A stretch of DNA of 64,000 bases from positions 116,043 through 180,042 of the forward strand of contig JALHMZ010000006.1 in NCBI GenBank assembly GCA_022843785.1. Reading direction: 5' to 3'. This DNA is from Nitrospira sp. Lineage in GTDB: Bacteria > Nitrospirota > Nitrospiria > Nitrospirales > Nitrospiraceae. Numbering within the stretch: the first letter of the stretch is position 1; each line of letters starts with the position of its first letter. Of the stretch, positions 46,683 through 56,048 are shown one piece after another. A model generated the notes under the pieces. That model was not told the DNA's origin. It saw only the letters and a list, made by a program, of their open reading frames with translations, and did not search any database. The position numbers and the translations under genes are program-made.

Positions 46683-46868
46683 GGGAGTCGACCCTCTCCT
46701 TTTTCTGGTGAACGCACCGCACCGTAAAATGGAGTGTACCAGACGCGGGAGAAAATGGTGGGACTACAAGATGCGGAACGCACACGAACCTGGCTCGGCT
46801 TTGTCCTCTGCCTCACCGGCTGTTATTTCCTACACTATAGTGAGGGACCACTCCACTTCTGCGTGGCC

Positions 46869-46892
46869 CTGAAGGAGGCGCACCTCCTTCAG
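46869..46892. repeat. perfect 10-bp hairpin near the tRNA genes
   Basis: CTGAAGGAGG-CGCA-CCTCCTTCAG. No U-run follows on either strand, so it is only weakly a terminator; it could also be a processing or attenuation structure near tRNA-Asp. Confidence 0.5.
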
Positions 46893-46937
46893 CCTTACTT
46901 CTTGCAGACTCGAACCTGCGGCATAACATCAGGAAAA

Positions 46938-47015
46938 TGGCGGGGCCGACGGGATTTGAACCCGCGACCTCCAGATTGACAATCTGGCGTCCTAACCAGG
47001 CTGAACGACGGCCCC
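46938..47015 (-). tRNA. tRNA-Asp (GTC)
   Basis: Minus strand: acceptor GGGGCCG pairs with CGGCCCC, anticodon stem CCAGA-TTGTCAA-TCTGG with anticodon GTC, T-arm GCGGGTTCAAATCCCGT, discriminator G and encoded CCA (46938-46940). Confidence 0.95.
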
Positions 47016-47137
47016 TTAAATCTGTTTGTGCTGAGGATCGGAACGACAAAACCCCATCAGCGGTCGTCGATCACGTCCCAAACTATATATTCATTAACGA
47101 TTCGATCACTTATCCGATCTCGCGCACCAAGTCATCC

Positions 47138-47213
47138 TGGTAGGCGGAACAGGGATCGAACCTGTGACCTCTGCCTTGTAAGGGCAGCGCTCTCCCAACT
47201 GAGCTATCCGCCC
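47138..47213 (-). tRNA. tRNA-Val (TAC)
   Basis: Minus strand: acceptor GGGCGGA/TCCGCCT, D-arm 'TAGCTCAGTTGGGAGAGC', anticodon stem CTGCC-CTTACAA-GGCAG with anticodon TAC, T-arm CAGGTTCGATCCCTG, discriminator A, encoded CCA. Confidence 0.95.
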
Positions 47214-47333
47214 GACTTTCTTCGTAAGTGCGGACGGAGGGTATCAAGTCCCCACTGCCATGTCAATCAGTTCTCGCACCAGTCTTATGGATTCAGCGTC
47301 GACTTGGGCAACCCCGCGACCGGCTATGCCTCT

Positions 47334-48275
47334 TCATGGGCGAGACAACTTCCGACCGGCCTGCCGCGGGAAGTATTGCCGATGAACCTGCTTCAGCCGG
47401 CTACGCTCCACATGGGTATAGATCTGAGTCGTGGCAATATCGGTGTGACCGAGCATCGTTTGTACGGCCCGCAGATCAGCTCCACCCTCCAGCAAGTGGG
47501 TCGCAAAGGAATGCCGCAACATGTGCGGCGAGATCGGCTTGGCAATCCCCGCGCGCTGCGCGCGCAGCCGCAGCAGCTTCCAGCATGCCTGCCTCGTCAA
47601 CGCGCGCGCACGCCGCGACACAAACAATGCGCGAGACGCCCGGCCTTTCAGCAGCACCGGCCGCACATGTGCGACATAATCGGCCAGCAGATCCCGTGCC
47701 TGTTGCCCCATCGGCACGACCCGCTCCTTGGCCCCCTTGCCCATAACGCGCAGACAACTCGCATTCAAATCAATCTGCGACAGCGCGAGGCCGACAAGCT
47801 CGGAGACCCGGAGGCCAGAGGCATACAGTAATTCCAGCATAGCGCGGTCCCGGCAATCTTCAGCGCCGGAACCGGTCGGCACATCCAGCAACCGGACGAC
47901 TTCCTGCACCGTCAACGTCTTCGGCAGTCGGACGGACCGCCGCCTCGCCGTGAGATCGCGCAGTGGATTCACATCCACAAGTTGTTCACGCACCAAGAAA
48001 CGAAACCACCCACGTAGCGCCGAAAGTATGCGGGCAATGGACGACGCCGCAAGCGGCTGGCGTTTCAGCATCGCGAGAAACGCCACCACGACCTGCGGCG
48101 CAACCGGCTCGCCCATGCCGAGCCGATGCTGTGCCAGGTAGTGCTGAAATTTCGTGAGATCGCGCCGATACGACTCGAGGCTATTGGTTGCCAAACCGCC
48201 CTCGACACGCAAACGCGCCAAGTACCGTTCAACAAGCGGATCGATGACGGACGCTGATGAATCAGCCACGCTCAT
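47334..48275 (-). CDS. xerD: tyrosine recombinase XerC/XerD
   Basis: 313 aa. N-terminal SAM-like DNA-binding domain (1-100) and C-terminal catalytic domain with the complete set: Arg in 'ASGLRVSELVGL', Lys in 'GKGAKERVVPM', His/Arg in 'HMLRHSFATHLL', His in 'LGHTDIATTQ' and Tyr in 'TQIYTHVE'. It resolves chromosome dimers at dif; a dif site is not obvious in the window. XerC versus XerD cannot be told from sequence alone. Confidence 0.92.
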   Translation of the reverse strand: MSVADSSASVIDPLVERYLARLRVEGGLATNSLESYRRDLTKFQHYLAQHRLGMGEPVAPQVVVAFLAMLKRQPLAASSIARILSALRGWFRFLVREQLVDVNPLRDLTARRRSVRLPKTLTVQEVVRLLDVPTGSGAEDCRDRAMLELLYASGLRVSELVGLALSQIDLNASCLRVMGKGAKERVVPMGQQARDLLADYVAHVRPVLLKGRASRALFVSRRARALTRQACWKLLRLRAQRAGIAKPISPHMLRHSFATHLLEGGADLRAVQTMLGHTDIATTQIYTHVERSRLKQVHRQYFPRQAGRKLSRP

Positions 48276-48360
48276 TCACCGGCGGACACAGCGGCGTTCC
48301 TATTTTGAGTGTCATAGACAAACCCCTAGGGACCCGTTCGCTGTGTTACCCTTCGTCGCT

Positions 48361-48439
48361 CGTATCTCGTGAAGCGTGAAGCGCAGGACGAAGTCCCCTT
48401 CTTTGTTCGCGAGATACAAGATACGCTTCACGAGATACG
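48361..48439. repeat. dispersed repeat element, copy 2 (inverted repeat)
   Basis: CGTATCTCGTGAAGCGT (48361-48377) and its exact reverse complement ACGCTTCACGAGATACG (48423-48439), 45 nt apart. The left flank CTTCGTCGCTCGTATCTCGT is also present at 36320. Confidence 0.88.
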
Positions 48440-48559
48440 AAACTATAGCCAACTCCCGTTGCGAACACAATGAACACACCGTGGTTCTCCTTGACACCTC
48501 GCACCCTTTCCGATACTAGTCAGTCGGTACGGGACAGACTCTGCCGCCGTTCAAACACC

Positions 48560-50530
48560 ATGCTCCCCAACACACACCATCTCCACACGTCGCCGGTCTT
48601 GCCACGCCTGGTCGGGATCGTGTGGCTTATGGTGCTGCTCAGCCTCTGTCTCGTTGTGACGGAACCCGCAATCGCGGCGAACAAACCGGCGGGCCCTATT
48701 CCCAATCCACCGGTGTTGGCACAAACGAAACAGCAGATCGAAAAAGGCGACTATGAATCCGCCGCAGCGACTCTGCGCCGGTTTCTCACCACGACACCCC
48801 GGCCTGAGCACCTGGATGATACCTATTTGCTCCTCGGCGGCGCTCTCTACGGCATGAAGGATTATGCTGAGGCGCTCAGATTTTTGAACCAGCTTCAACA
48901 AGAATTCCCGGAATCCGAGCTGAGCGAGCCCGGCAAACTCCTGCTGGCCCGCACGCATGCCGCCATGGGCAATGTCGATTTGGCTCTGCCGCTGGCGGCC
49001 CAAGTCCGCGCAGCAACCCAGGACCCCGGCACCAAATACGACGCGTTGAAACTGACGGCGGACTGCTTGGTGCACAAGAAGGATTTCGTCCGGGCCATCC
49101 GCACCCTCTTGGAAGGGATGGGCAACGGTTCGGAGGAACAGGCGGTGGAAACGCGCGAGCAGATCCGTGACATGATCGCGGAGAAACTCGACAGAAAAGG
49201 GTTGACCCGGATACGGGAGGCGTTCCCACGCGCCTATCCCGGCGACCTCGCCTCCATTCGTCTTATCGACTACTACATCTCGCGCGGCGAAGATCACCTG
49301 GCGGAAGGAGAAATCCGCCATTTCCTCGCCGCCTTCCCGACGCATCCACATGAGCCTAAGGCATATGATGCCCTGCAACTGCTGAACACCAGACTCAGAA
49401 CCAATCAGCATATCATCGCCGCGGTGCTCCCGTTGTCAGGACGCCTGGGCGCCTATGCCAACGATGTGCTGGACGGCATCCAGCTTGCGATCGAGCGCGC
49501 GCGCGAACAAACCGGCATGCCATCCATCGGCTTGATCGTGAAGGACCACGATGCGGATCGCGAGGGATTTCTGGACGATCTCTCGGCGCTGCTCACCGAA
49601 GACCGCCCCCTCGCAGTGATCGGCCCCATGCTGTCCAAGAATCTCCCTGTCATGGCGGAAATGGCGCAACGGACCAGAGTGCCGCTCATCACCCCCGCTG
49701 CCACTCTCCCCAATGTCCGCCGGCTGGGCACCTATCTGTTCAGCACCTCGCTTACCTATGGCCTGCAGGCTGAACGCATTGCGTCCTATGCCACGAAGGA
49801 GCAAGGCTATCGGCGGTTCTGCATCCTCTACCCCAATACGATCTACGGCCGGGAACTTGCGCGGCTCTTCGCACAAGAAGTCCGACAGCATGAGGGAGAA
49901 ATCATTGCCGCCGTCCCCTTCAACGAAGGAGACACCGACTTTGGTCCGCCGATCGGGCAGCTCAAAGCCGAAGACCTCAAAAAGTATGGGCTCGCCGTTC
50001 CGGTCGATCCGTCGCGGCCGGCAGGAAAACCGCTCAATCGAAAGGATAAACGGATCCTGTACACGCCGGGATTCGATGCGATCTTCATCCCCAGCCGCTC
50101 CAATGACATCGGGCTGATCACCGCACAACTGGCATTCCATGACATGCGCGTCCCGCTGCTCGGAACGAACGGATGGAACTCTCAAGACTTTGCCCGCACC
50201 GCGGATCGAACACTGGAAGGCGCCACCTTCGTCGACGGATTTTTCATGGACAGTCCCAACGCCGCCGTACAGGAATTTGTACAGCGCCATCACAAGCGAT
50301 TCCAAACCACCCCCTCGCTCTTCACGATGCAAGGATACGACGCAGCCAGAGCGGTCCTCGAAGGAATCCGTAGCGGCGTCACCTCCGGCGAAACATTGCA
50401 GGAATTTCTCATGACCCAGCGAACATTGCCCACACTCGCCGGACCTGCCGGATTCGGGCCGGACGGCACGCTGCACCGGCCGCTCTTTCTTCTGCAAGTG
50501 AAACAAGGTAAATTCGTCCAGTTGAACTGA
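48560..50530 (+). CDS. TPR plus periplasmic-binding-protein fold (LpoA/LivJ-like)
   Basis: About 656 aa from ATG 48560. Signal peptide ('LVGIVWLMVLLSLCLVVTEP'), TPR-like N-half (about 45-270) and a type I periplasmic binding fold (about 290-650: 'VLPLSGRLGAYANDVLDGIQ', 'LAVIGPMLSKNLPVMAEMAQ'). This two-part layout matches LpoA, the outer membrane activator of penicillin-binding protein 1A, though there is no lipobox. A sensor or ABC-binding role is the alternative. Confidence 0.75.
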   Translation: MLPNTHHLHTSPVLPRLVGIVWLMVLLSLCLVVTEPAIAANKPAGPIPNPPVLAQTKQQIEKGDYESAAATLRRFLTTTPRPEHLDDTYLLLGGALYGMKDYAEALRFLNQLQQEFPESELSEPGKLLLARTHAAMGNVDLALPLAAQVRAATQDPGTKYDALKLTADCLVHKKDFVRAIRTLLEGMGNGSEEQAVETREQIRDMIAEKLDRKGLTRIREAFPRAYPGDLASIRLIDYYISRGEDHLAEGEIRHFLAAFPTHPHEPKAYDALQLLNTRLRTNQHIIAAVLPLSGRLGAYANDVLDGIQLAIERAREQTGMPSIGLIVKDHDADREGFLDDLSALLTEDRPLAVIGPMLSKNLPVMAEMAQRTRVPLITPAATLPNVRRLGTYLFSTSLTYGLQAERIASYATKEQGYRRFCILYPNTIYGRELARLFAQEVRQHEGEIIAAVPFNEGDTDFGPPIGQLKAEDLKKYGLAVPVDPSRPAGKPLNRKDKRILYTPGFDAIFIPSRSNDIGLITAQLAFHDMRVPLLGTNGWNSQDFARTADRTLEGATFVDGFFMDSPNAAVQEFVQRHHKRFQTTPSLFTMQGYDAARAVLEGIRSGVTSGETLQEFLMTQRTLPTLAGPAGFGPDGTLHRPLFLLQVKQGKFVQLN

Positions 50531-50605
50531 CAGAATCACTGAAACAGTCCGCCGCCTGCGTTCCCATGTTACTCAGTGACTCGATAGGCGCCAAGGCCGT
50601 CCTGA

Positions 50606-51343
50606 ATGAACTCGCTTCCGCAGATCCTCCATACGATCTCCTACATGGGGCTCCCGTTGCTGTTCGCCATGGTGCTCCACGAATACGCGCACGGATGGAT
50701 CGCCGAGCAATGCGGCGACCACACGGCGAAACTTCAGGGTCGGCTCACGATGAATCCCCTGGCTCACATCGATCCCTTCGGAACGATTGTCGTGCCGTTG
50801 ATCTGCCTCTTGTTGCCTGGCGGATTTTTCATCGGCTGGGCCAAGCCCGTGCCGGTTGATCCCCGCAATATGCATAATCCCAGGCGCGACATGGCGTTGG
50901 TGGCGGCCGCAGGGCCCGGGATGAATTTCATCCTCGCCGTCGTGAGTGCATTGCTCTTGGCCCTTCTCATGACGTTGGAACCGACTCTGTCGCTCCGGCA
51001 GGAAGCCGAGGCTGAGCCCTCATCAAGCCTCATGACTACCTTGGTACTGCGTCCGATCGCCGTCATGGCCCTATATTCCGTCATGATTAACGTGATCCTC
51101 GCGCTCTTCAATCTGATCCCAATCCCTCCGCTCGACGGAGGACGCATTTTGACGTGCTTGTTTCCGGCCAAGCCGGCGAGGGCCCTGATGCGCCTGGAGC
51201 CCTATGGCATGATGATTCTGGTCGGCCTCATCATTTTCGACAAGGAGCTGCGCGTGATCCACACCATCACCAACACCTTCGCTTCCGGTCTTTCAAATAC
51301 GATTCTATCGACGGCACTCGGCCTCGGGGGAGGATCCCAATGA
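50606..51343 (+). CDS. M50-family membrane metalloprotease (site-2 protease)
   Basis: 245 aa, about five membrane helices. Zinc site 'VLHEYAHGWIAE' (about 24-35) and 'IPIPPLDGGRI' (about 172-182), the second metal ligand. Members cleave transmembrane substrates. The stop overlaps the trpS ATG. Confidence 0.9.
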   Translation: MNSLPQILHTISYMGLPLLFAMVLHEYAHGWIAEQCGDHTAKLQGRLTMNPLAHIDPFGTIVVPLICLLLPGGFFIGWAKPVPVDPRNMHNPRRDMALVAAAGPGMNFILAVVSALLLALLMTLEPTLSLRQEAEAEPSSSLMTTLVLRPIAVMALYSVMINVILALFNLIPIPPLDGGRILTCLFPAKPARALMRLEPYGMMILVGLIIFDKELRVIHTITNTFASGLSNTILSTALGLGGGSQ

Positions 51344-52332
51344 CCACGCCGCGCAAACGGGTCCTGAGCGGTATGCAGCCCAGCGGGCTCATGCATTTGG
51401 GCAACTATTTGGGCGCGTTGGAAAACTGGAAGGCGCTACAGGCAGAGTACGACTGCTACTTTTTCGTCGCCGACTGGCATGCCCTCTCGACCAACTACGC
51501 TGATACGACTCGCATACGCACGTTCGTACAGGACATGCTGATCGACTGGCTTGCCGGAGGCATCGATCCCGAACGGTGCACGATCTTTATCCAGTCCCGT
51601 ATCCCGGAACATGCAATCCTGCATCTCCTGCTCTCGATGATGACACCCGTCTCGTGGCTGGAACGCAACCCGACCTACAAGGAAAAACAGGAAGAGATCA
51701 AAGAAAAAGATCTCACCACCTATGGCTTTCTCGGATACCCGGTCCTGCAGGCCGCCGACATCCTCTTGTACAAGCCCGATTTTGTGCCGGTCGGCAAAGA
51801 CCAGCTCCCTCACCTTGAACTGACGAGAGAACTCGCCCGGCGATTCAACGACATCTACAAGACGGCCGTATTCCCCGAACCGAAGGAACATCTGACCAAG
51901 TTTCCCAAAGTGCTCGGCACCGACGGCCGGAAAATGAGCAAGAGCTATCACAACACGATCAATCTATCCGACGCCGAACCGGTCGTTCGCCAGAAACTCA
52001 AAACCATGGTCACCGACCCGGCGCGTGTGCGCCGGACCGATCCGGGCAACCCCGATATCTGTCCGGTCTACGAGTTTCACAAAATCTATTCGCCGCAGCC
52101 GGTCCAGGACCAGATCAACAAGGATTGTCGGACAGCGGCGATCGGCTGCATCGATTGCAAGAAGCTGGTCGCCGATCGCGTAGTCGAACAGCTGACGCCG
52201 GTCTGGGACGCGCGCGCGAAGCTGCTCGGCGATCCCTCTCGCGTCAAAGACATCGTGCAAGCCGGCAGTGAACGCGCCTCGAAAGTGGCAAAAGCCACGC
52301 TAGCAGAAGTGAACGAGGCGATGAAGATCTAG
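51340..52332 (+). CDS. trpS: tryptophanyl-tRNA synthetase
   Basis: 330 aa from ATG 51340, overlapping the protease stop by 4 bp. The class I 'HIGH' site is 'GLMHLGNYLG' (about 17-26) and 'RKMSKSYHNTI' is the KMSKS loop. It attaches tryptophan to tRNA-Trp. The ORF-track N-terminal extension is rejected. Confidence 0.96.
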   Translation: MTTPRKRVLSGMQPSGLMHLGNYLGALENWKALQAEYDCYFFVADWHALSTNYADTTRIRTFVQDMLIDWLAGGIDPERCTIFIQSRIPEHAILHLLLSMMTPVSWLERNPTYKEKQEEIKEKDLTTYGFLGYPVLQAADILLYKPDFVPVGKDQLPHLELTRELARRFNDIYKTAVFPEPKEHLTKFPKVLGTDGRKMSKSYHNTINLSDAEPVVRQKLKTMVTDPARVRRTDPGNPDICPVYEFHKIYSPQPVQDQINKDCRTAAIGCIDCKKLVADRVVEQLTPVWDARAKLLGDPSRVKDIVQAGSERASKVAKATLAEVNEAMKI

Positions 52333-52351
52333 GCCGCCTTATTCACGGGGC
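52332..52351. repeat. stop-codon-linked repeat end (copy a)
   Basis: GGCCGCCTTATTCACGGGGC begins on the last base of the trpS stop and resembles GCCCGCATTATTCACGAGC at 55842. Confidence 0.5.
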
Positions 52352-52479
52352 ATCCTAAACCCATCGGAGCTTGAGGACTAACACCCTTCCCCGCGCTACA
52401 CATGGTGTCTGCCGCTGTCAGAACCGATAAATGGCGCAGAGCGAAGCAGCGCTATTGCACACCCGGGTTGATGGCGTTG

Positions 52480-53010
52480 TCATCCGGCAAGTTGCTGAAG
52501 CAACAACAAGCCTTCATTCCATTCCCCAAGCCCGCTTTCTGAATTGATGTGGCCTGCTGGACCAATGTTTACAAAGCGGCTACCCCAAGCAGAAGCCGCA
52601 GACCTTGCAAACTCTACACTCCCAAAGGAATCGTTGGTGCTTGCCACAACGATGCTCGGGAATGGAAGTGACTTCAGCGGCAGTGGCGAAAACTCGACTG
52701 CTTCTCTTGGGAAGTTGGGTCCATCCGGATTCGGTGGGGCAACCAACAATGCGCCTTGTATTCTGAGATGTGTTTTTGCCGCCCAATGTGCGACGAGCAG
52801 GCAGGCCAGACTATGCGCAACCAGCACGACATTGCCACCAACGTGCGCAACTGTTTTTTCCAGAGCATCAAGCCACTCGCCACAAACAGGATGGTCCCAA
52901 TCACGCTGCTGCACACGCACAAACGAAGGGTTGTCTTGCTCCCACAGACTTTGCCAATGTTCAGGACCGGAGTTGCCGATGCCGGGAAGAATGAGAACTG
53001 TTGAGTTCAT
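52480..53010 (-). CDS. RBBP9/YdeN-family alpha/beta hydrolase
   Basis: 176 aa: 'LILPGIGNSGPEHWQSLWE' start, nucleophile in 'LVAHSLACLLVAHW' (Ser ~69), acid in 'STNDSFGS' and His in 'GPAGHINSESGLGEW', giving a full Ser-Asp-His triad. Family members are serine hydrolases of mostly unknown substrate. Its codon use and lower GC look less like the neighbours, with the DUF2971-like gene beside it. Confidence 0.85.
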   Translation of the reverse strand: MNSTVLILPGIGNSGPEHWQSLWEQDNPSFVRVQQRDWDHPVCGEWLDALEKTVAHVGGNVVLVAHSLACLLVAHWAAKTHLRIQGALLVAPPNPDGPNFPREAVEFSPLPLKSLPFPSIVVASTNDSFGSVEFARSAASAWGSRFVNIGPAGHINSESGLGEWNEGLLLLQQLAG

Positions 53011-53116
53011 GGGTTCTGTTTTTCATGCCGCATAACGCTATGGGCACCGCTAGCGCGCGAGGCAATTGTGAAGACGCTCAAGGCTGCTTTCGCCTGTCCG
53101 CTACACCTAAAATTAG

Positions 53117-53842
53117 CTACTTGTTCCCGAATGAGCCACGTTTGACTTCCACATGAACTGCATAATGTTTGGCAATCGCATTTACGACGTCCACAAACCA
53201 TTCAGAACTATCGGGGTGAACATAGATGCACTCGATTAAGACGTTTATTACAGCTGGCAAACTATAACCGTAAGGAGTTTTTTTGGTGGGATTCGCGGGC
53301 GAATAAGTATCAAGAGAAATTCTCACCTCTTCCTCGAATGCAAAGTGTGGACGCTTCCTGAAGAAGCACTCTTCGTATAGTAATACTTCCTGCACATCTT
53401 CGGATTTTTCGTAGACCACGGGTTTGAGAAGAAGAGAATGGCCACTAAGCCTAGACGAGTCGATACTTTCGTTTATACGACCTACGGTCGTTTGAACCGC
53501 GATTGCATTGGTGTCTCGGCCGTAGATTTCCCACATCACCATGTTCTCGTCGATGTTTTTGTGCCAACAACTGACGAAAGTATTTTTGAGTAAATAGTCT
53601 TGAAAGTCGGCAGCATCCTTGACTGGAGAAGGATCGTCATCTGGAAAGCTCTTATAAGCCTTTTCCATCAACGCTCTCATCTCATCAGGAAAACGGCCTT
53701 CATGGCGGTCCTTAAATGTATCCGCCCTTGCGAGCCAAATCGCTTTCGTCTCAAGTAGCGAGATCCATTTAGCCAAATCCATGTAACGCCAAAGCCTTTG
53801 GCGTTCTTTCAGAGCGTCATCGATTTTGAGGCAAACGTTCAC
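53117..53842 (-). CDS. DUF2971-like protein
   Basis: 241 aa from a GTG with AGAGG upstream. The pattern 'LWRYMDLAKWISLLETKAIWLARADTF' and 'FVSCWHKNIDENMVMWEIYG', with 'PHFAFEEEVRISL', matches DUF2971 proteins, whose role is unknown though they often lie in mobile or defence regions. AT-richer than its surroundings, suggesting transfer. Confidence 0.75.
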   Translation of the reverse strand: MNVCLKIDDALKERQRLWRYMDLAKWISLLETKAIWLARADTFKDRHEGRFPDEMRALMEKAYKSFPDDDPSPVKDAADFQDYLLKNTFVSCWHKNIDENMVMWEIYGRDTNAIAVQTTVGRINESIDSSRLSGHSLLLKPVVYEKSEDVQEVLLYEECFFRKRPHFAFEEEVRISLDTYSPANPTKKTPYGYSLPAVINVLIECIYVHPDSSEWFVDVVNAIAKHYAVHVEVKRGSFGNK

Positions 53843-54259
53843 AATACCTCTTGTGGCTCTAACTATTACTCAGAAATCAGCAATTTGAACCACAGGATCT
53901 CCGGTGTCCATACTAGATTCGGCAAGGCTCTTTGTATCGCCTAAGTCGCTGGCTTCTGAGTAAGGCTACTGTAGGCTCCCTCTGCGGCGTCGCAAGGCAA
54001 CCTCAGAAAATTTGTTGGGAGCGAATCTACCGCAAAGTGGAGTGGTGATCAATCAACACAATCTCTTGCCACCACTGAGATAGGCTGTGACTCCCGCAGT
54101 ATATTCCGCCCGACCACTTTGAGTCGGAGGCGGTCTGCGGGGCTCTCCACTCCATGCCTGCCTCGGTGCAGAACATGGACGACCCTTTGTAATTGGGCGA
54201 ACGGAGCGATGAATCGCGCTGTCTTCTCGCATCGGGTTCCATCGCATTGCTAGCCCGCT
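53843..54259. other. 417-bp stretch without a supported gene
   Basis: Holds a perfect inverted repeat TTACTCAGAA (53866-53875) / TTCTGAGTAA (53954-53963), about 80 nt apart, possibly the ends of a small insertion. Otherwise nothing seen. Confidence 0.5.
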
Positions 54260-54605
54260 TCATGACGAGCTGCCGGCACGCAGGAGATCCACTACCGCAT
54301 CAACGACTTGTTTCAACGATTGCGACTTCAGTGTGGCAACCTCCGAGACCATGAGATCCCGATTGGCGGTGAAGAGTTTGGCGGGACGTGCAAAACTGAG
54401 GACTCGCAACGACCCAGCGGAGAAGCTGGTGTCTTCCAGCCTTATTGCGCGAACGTCTCCGTAAGGCTTGCTTTGTTACCTGGCACAGAATCCAGTCGCC
54501 TCGACCGGCGTCAGCGAGCACTACAGCCGGACGCAGTTTGGTCTGTGACAAGTCAGAAAAGGGGAAGCGGACGAGAACTACAGCACCTGCTGTAAATGTG
54601 ACCAT
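54260..54605 (-). pseudogene. frameshifted MazF/PemK-like toxin
   Basis: First frame gives 'FTAGAVVLVRFPFSDLSQTK' to 'WILCQVT', the MazF N-half. Taking one A out of AACAAAGCAAG lets the same protein continue 'SKPYGDVRAIRLEDTSFSAG' ... 'SFARPAKLFTANRDLMVSEV' to a stop at 54260, the family's C-half. As read the frame continues to 54300 with unrelated residues. Single-base insertion or read error. It overlaps the antitoxin end by 28 bp. Confidence 0.78.
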
Positions 54606-54799
54606 GCCTTCTCCTCTTCCGGCTGGTTCCAGTCTTCGGCCAGCGCCGCTTCACTGAGGAGCGCACTTTCGGAGACCCCGGCCACCGGATGTTCCTCCAA
54701 AATCATGACCAGCGCTCGCCGGGCTGCAGGAAGATGGACGGACTCGAGCAGGCGCACATTACCCTCTTCATCGATCACGGCTTCGACTGTTCGGATCAT
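54578..54799 (-). CDS. antitoxin of the MazF-like toxin
   Basis: 73 aa, 'VEAVIDEEGNVRLLESVHLP', a short swapped-hairpin look, with the acidic tail 'AEDWNQPEEEKAWSHLQQ' expected to bind the toxin. Paired by position with the broken MazF gene. Intact. Confidence 0.75.
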   Translation of the reverse strand: MIRTVEAVIDEEGNVRLLESVHLPAARRALVMILEEHPVAGVSESALLSEAALAEDWNQPEEEKAWSHLQQVL

Positions 54800-54857
54800 C
54801 CTGTTTCCCTCCCGCTAAGAGTATACCTAAAGCTGGCCATGCATGGCTAACGGTCGC

Positions 54858-55502
54858 TTACCCGCGCCGCGCAATCACGTTGATCCACCTGCCCTTCCGT
54901 TCCCGATTACTGACGACACGCAACGACAGCACCTGCCAACCTGCGCGTCGAAGCGCCTGTGCCAATTCGTCCTTCTTCCAGCGCGCGAAGTATCGGCCCG
55001 GCATCCAGCCCTTCGTTAACAGGCCGCTCTTCGTTCCATATGTCAGCGTCGCTGCCAGCGTTGCCCCTGGTTTGGCGAGCAGGCGAAGCGCCCTCAACAC
55101 GCGCGTCGCGTCCGCTTTGGGAAGATGGATCAAGGACGCCGCAGCCCATACGCCGTCGAAACTCGCGGCTTGGAACGGCAGCTCGCGCATATCGGCGCGT
55201 ACGAGGGGAAGCGACGGAACCGCCGCGCGCACAACCAGGAGGAATGCCGCCGTCAGATCCATCCCCACAACTCGATATCCCTCGCGCTGCAACAGCTGCG
55301 CATCCTGCCCGCCGCCGCATCCGAGATCGAGCACCGGCGCGCCGCGTGGGAGGCCGGCCATCCACTCCGTCAGCAAGGCGGAGGACCGCTTGCGTCGAGC
55401 CGTCCATCGTTTGAGAAACGTGCGCGCGCCTTCTTCATAGACCTTGATGGTCGGCGCGACAATGTGACTTGTGGTATGGTGCTGCGATGAGCGAATGGCC
55501 AT
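54858..55502 (-). CDS. SAM-dependent methyltransferase
   Basis: 214 aa with class I Rossmann motifs: 'VLDLGCGGGQDAQLL' (motif I, about 58), 'VVGMDLTAAFL' and 'RADMRELPFQAASFDGVWAA'. No substrate clue. Start lies about 16 bp from the divergent secreted protein, so the promoters must overlap. Confidence 0.85.
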   Translation of the reverse strand: MAIRSSQHHTTSHIVAPTIKVYEEGARTFLKRWTARRKRSSALLTEWMAGLPRGAPVLDLGCGGGQDAQLLQREGYRVVGMDLTAAFLLVVRAAVPSLPLVRADMRELPFQAASFDGVWAAASLIHLPKADATRVLRALRLLAKPGATLAATLTYGTKSGLLTKGWMPGRYFARWKKDELAQALRRAGWQVLSLRVVSNRERKGRWINVIARRG

Positions 55503-55518
55503 GCAGATGGAGATGCGT

Positions 55519-55842
55519 ATGAATCAATCCTGGTGGAACCTAACCGCTGTGATCGTCTGTGTGACCGGCATGGCTTCAGTATCGTTGGCTGCTGCTCCGC
55601 AGGCCGTCACTCCGCCCTGCGACAAGTACCCGCCCGCCAAACAATCACGCTGCACCGAAATCTGGAAAGAGCTCAACCAGCAGGACGGGCCGCTCGTCGC
55701 ACAATTCGGGCTCGATCAACAGAAACGACGCGAAGAAGGAAAAATCACCGCGCAGCAGCACCTCGCCGAAAACATGGCCTTCATCAAACAATCCACCGAG
55801 AAGCGAATCGAACGGCTGAAAGAGCGCATGGCGAAAGATTAG
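55519..55842 (+). CDS. small secreted helical protein
   Basis: 107 aa from ATG 55519 (GGAG about 6 nt upstream). Signal peptide ('LTAVIVCVTGMASVSLAAAP'); mature part is charged and helical with two Cys ('PCDKYPPAKQSRCTEIW'). Unknown. Its stop begins a repeat element. Confidence 0.65.
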   Translation: MNQSWWNLTAVIVCVTGMASVSLAAAPQAVTPPCDKYPPAKQSRCTEIWKELNQQDGPLVAQFGLDQQKRREEGKITAQQHLAENMAFIKQSTEKRIERLKERMAKD

Positions 55843-56031
55843 CCCGCATTATTCACGAGCACTTCTGCTGCAATCGCCGATCCGCTGCTGCGACAAGCCT
55901 TCGGGCGGCGGGCTCGCCCCTCGGTCCCTCGACGTACTGCACGAGTACGCCTCTGGACCTCTGGCCTCCGCGCACCGCTCTCGCCACGCGGCTTGGCGAT
56001 TTCGCGACGAACTGTCATGAACAATGCGGGC
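55842..56031. repeat. MITE-like element with terminal inverted repeats
   Basis: GCCCGCATTATTCACGA (55842-55858) and TCATGAACAATGCGGGC (56015-56031, reverse complement GCCCGCATTGTTCATGA): 15 of 17 bases match. About 190 bp, no coding capacity. It starts on the last base of the preceding stop codon. Related ends occur at 52332 and 58491. Confidence 0.65.
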
Positions 56032-56048
56032 GCCTCTACACCTTCCAA

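Noticed and set aside
46901-46922. T-arm-like fragment (GCAGGTTCGAGTCTGC on the minus strand) next to tRNA-Asp
   Set aside because: No acceptor, D or anticodon arm can be found; too short to call a tRNA remnant.
48551-50539. Two long minus-strand ORFs (286 and 367 aa) opposite the LpoA-like gene
   Set aside because: They are shadows: the plus-strand protein has a signal peptide and recognisable domains, whereas the antisense products have no family features.
53011-53116. Possible integron attC site between the RBBP9-like and DUF2971-like genes
   Set aside because: GCATAACGC resembles one core end, but a matching RYYYAAC/GTTRRRY pair in the right order is not present.
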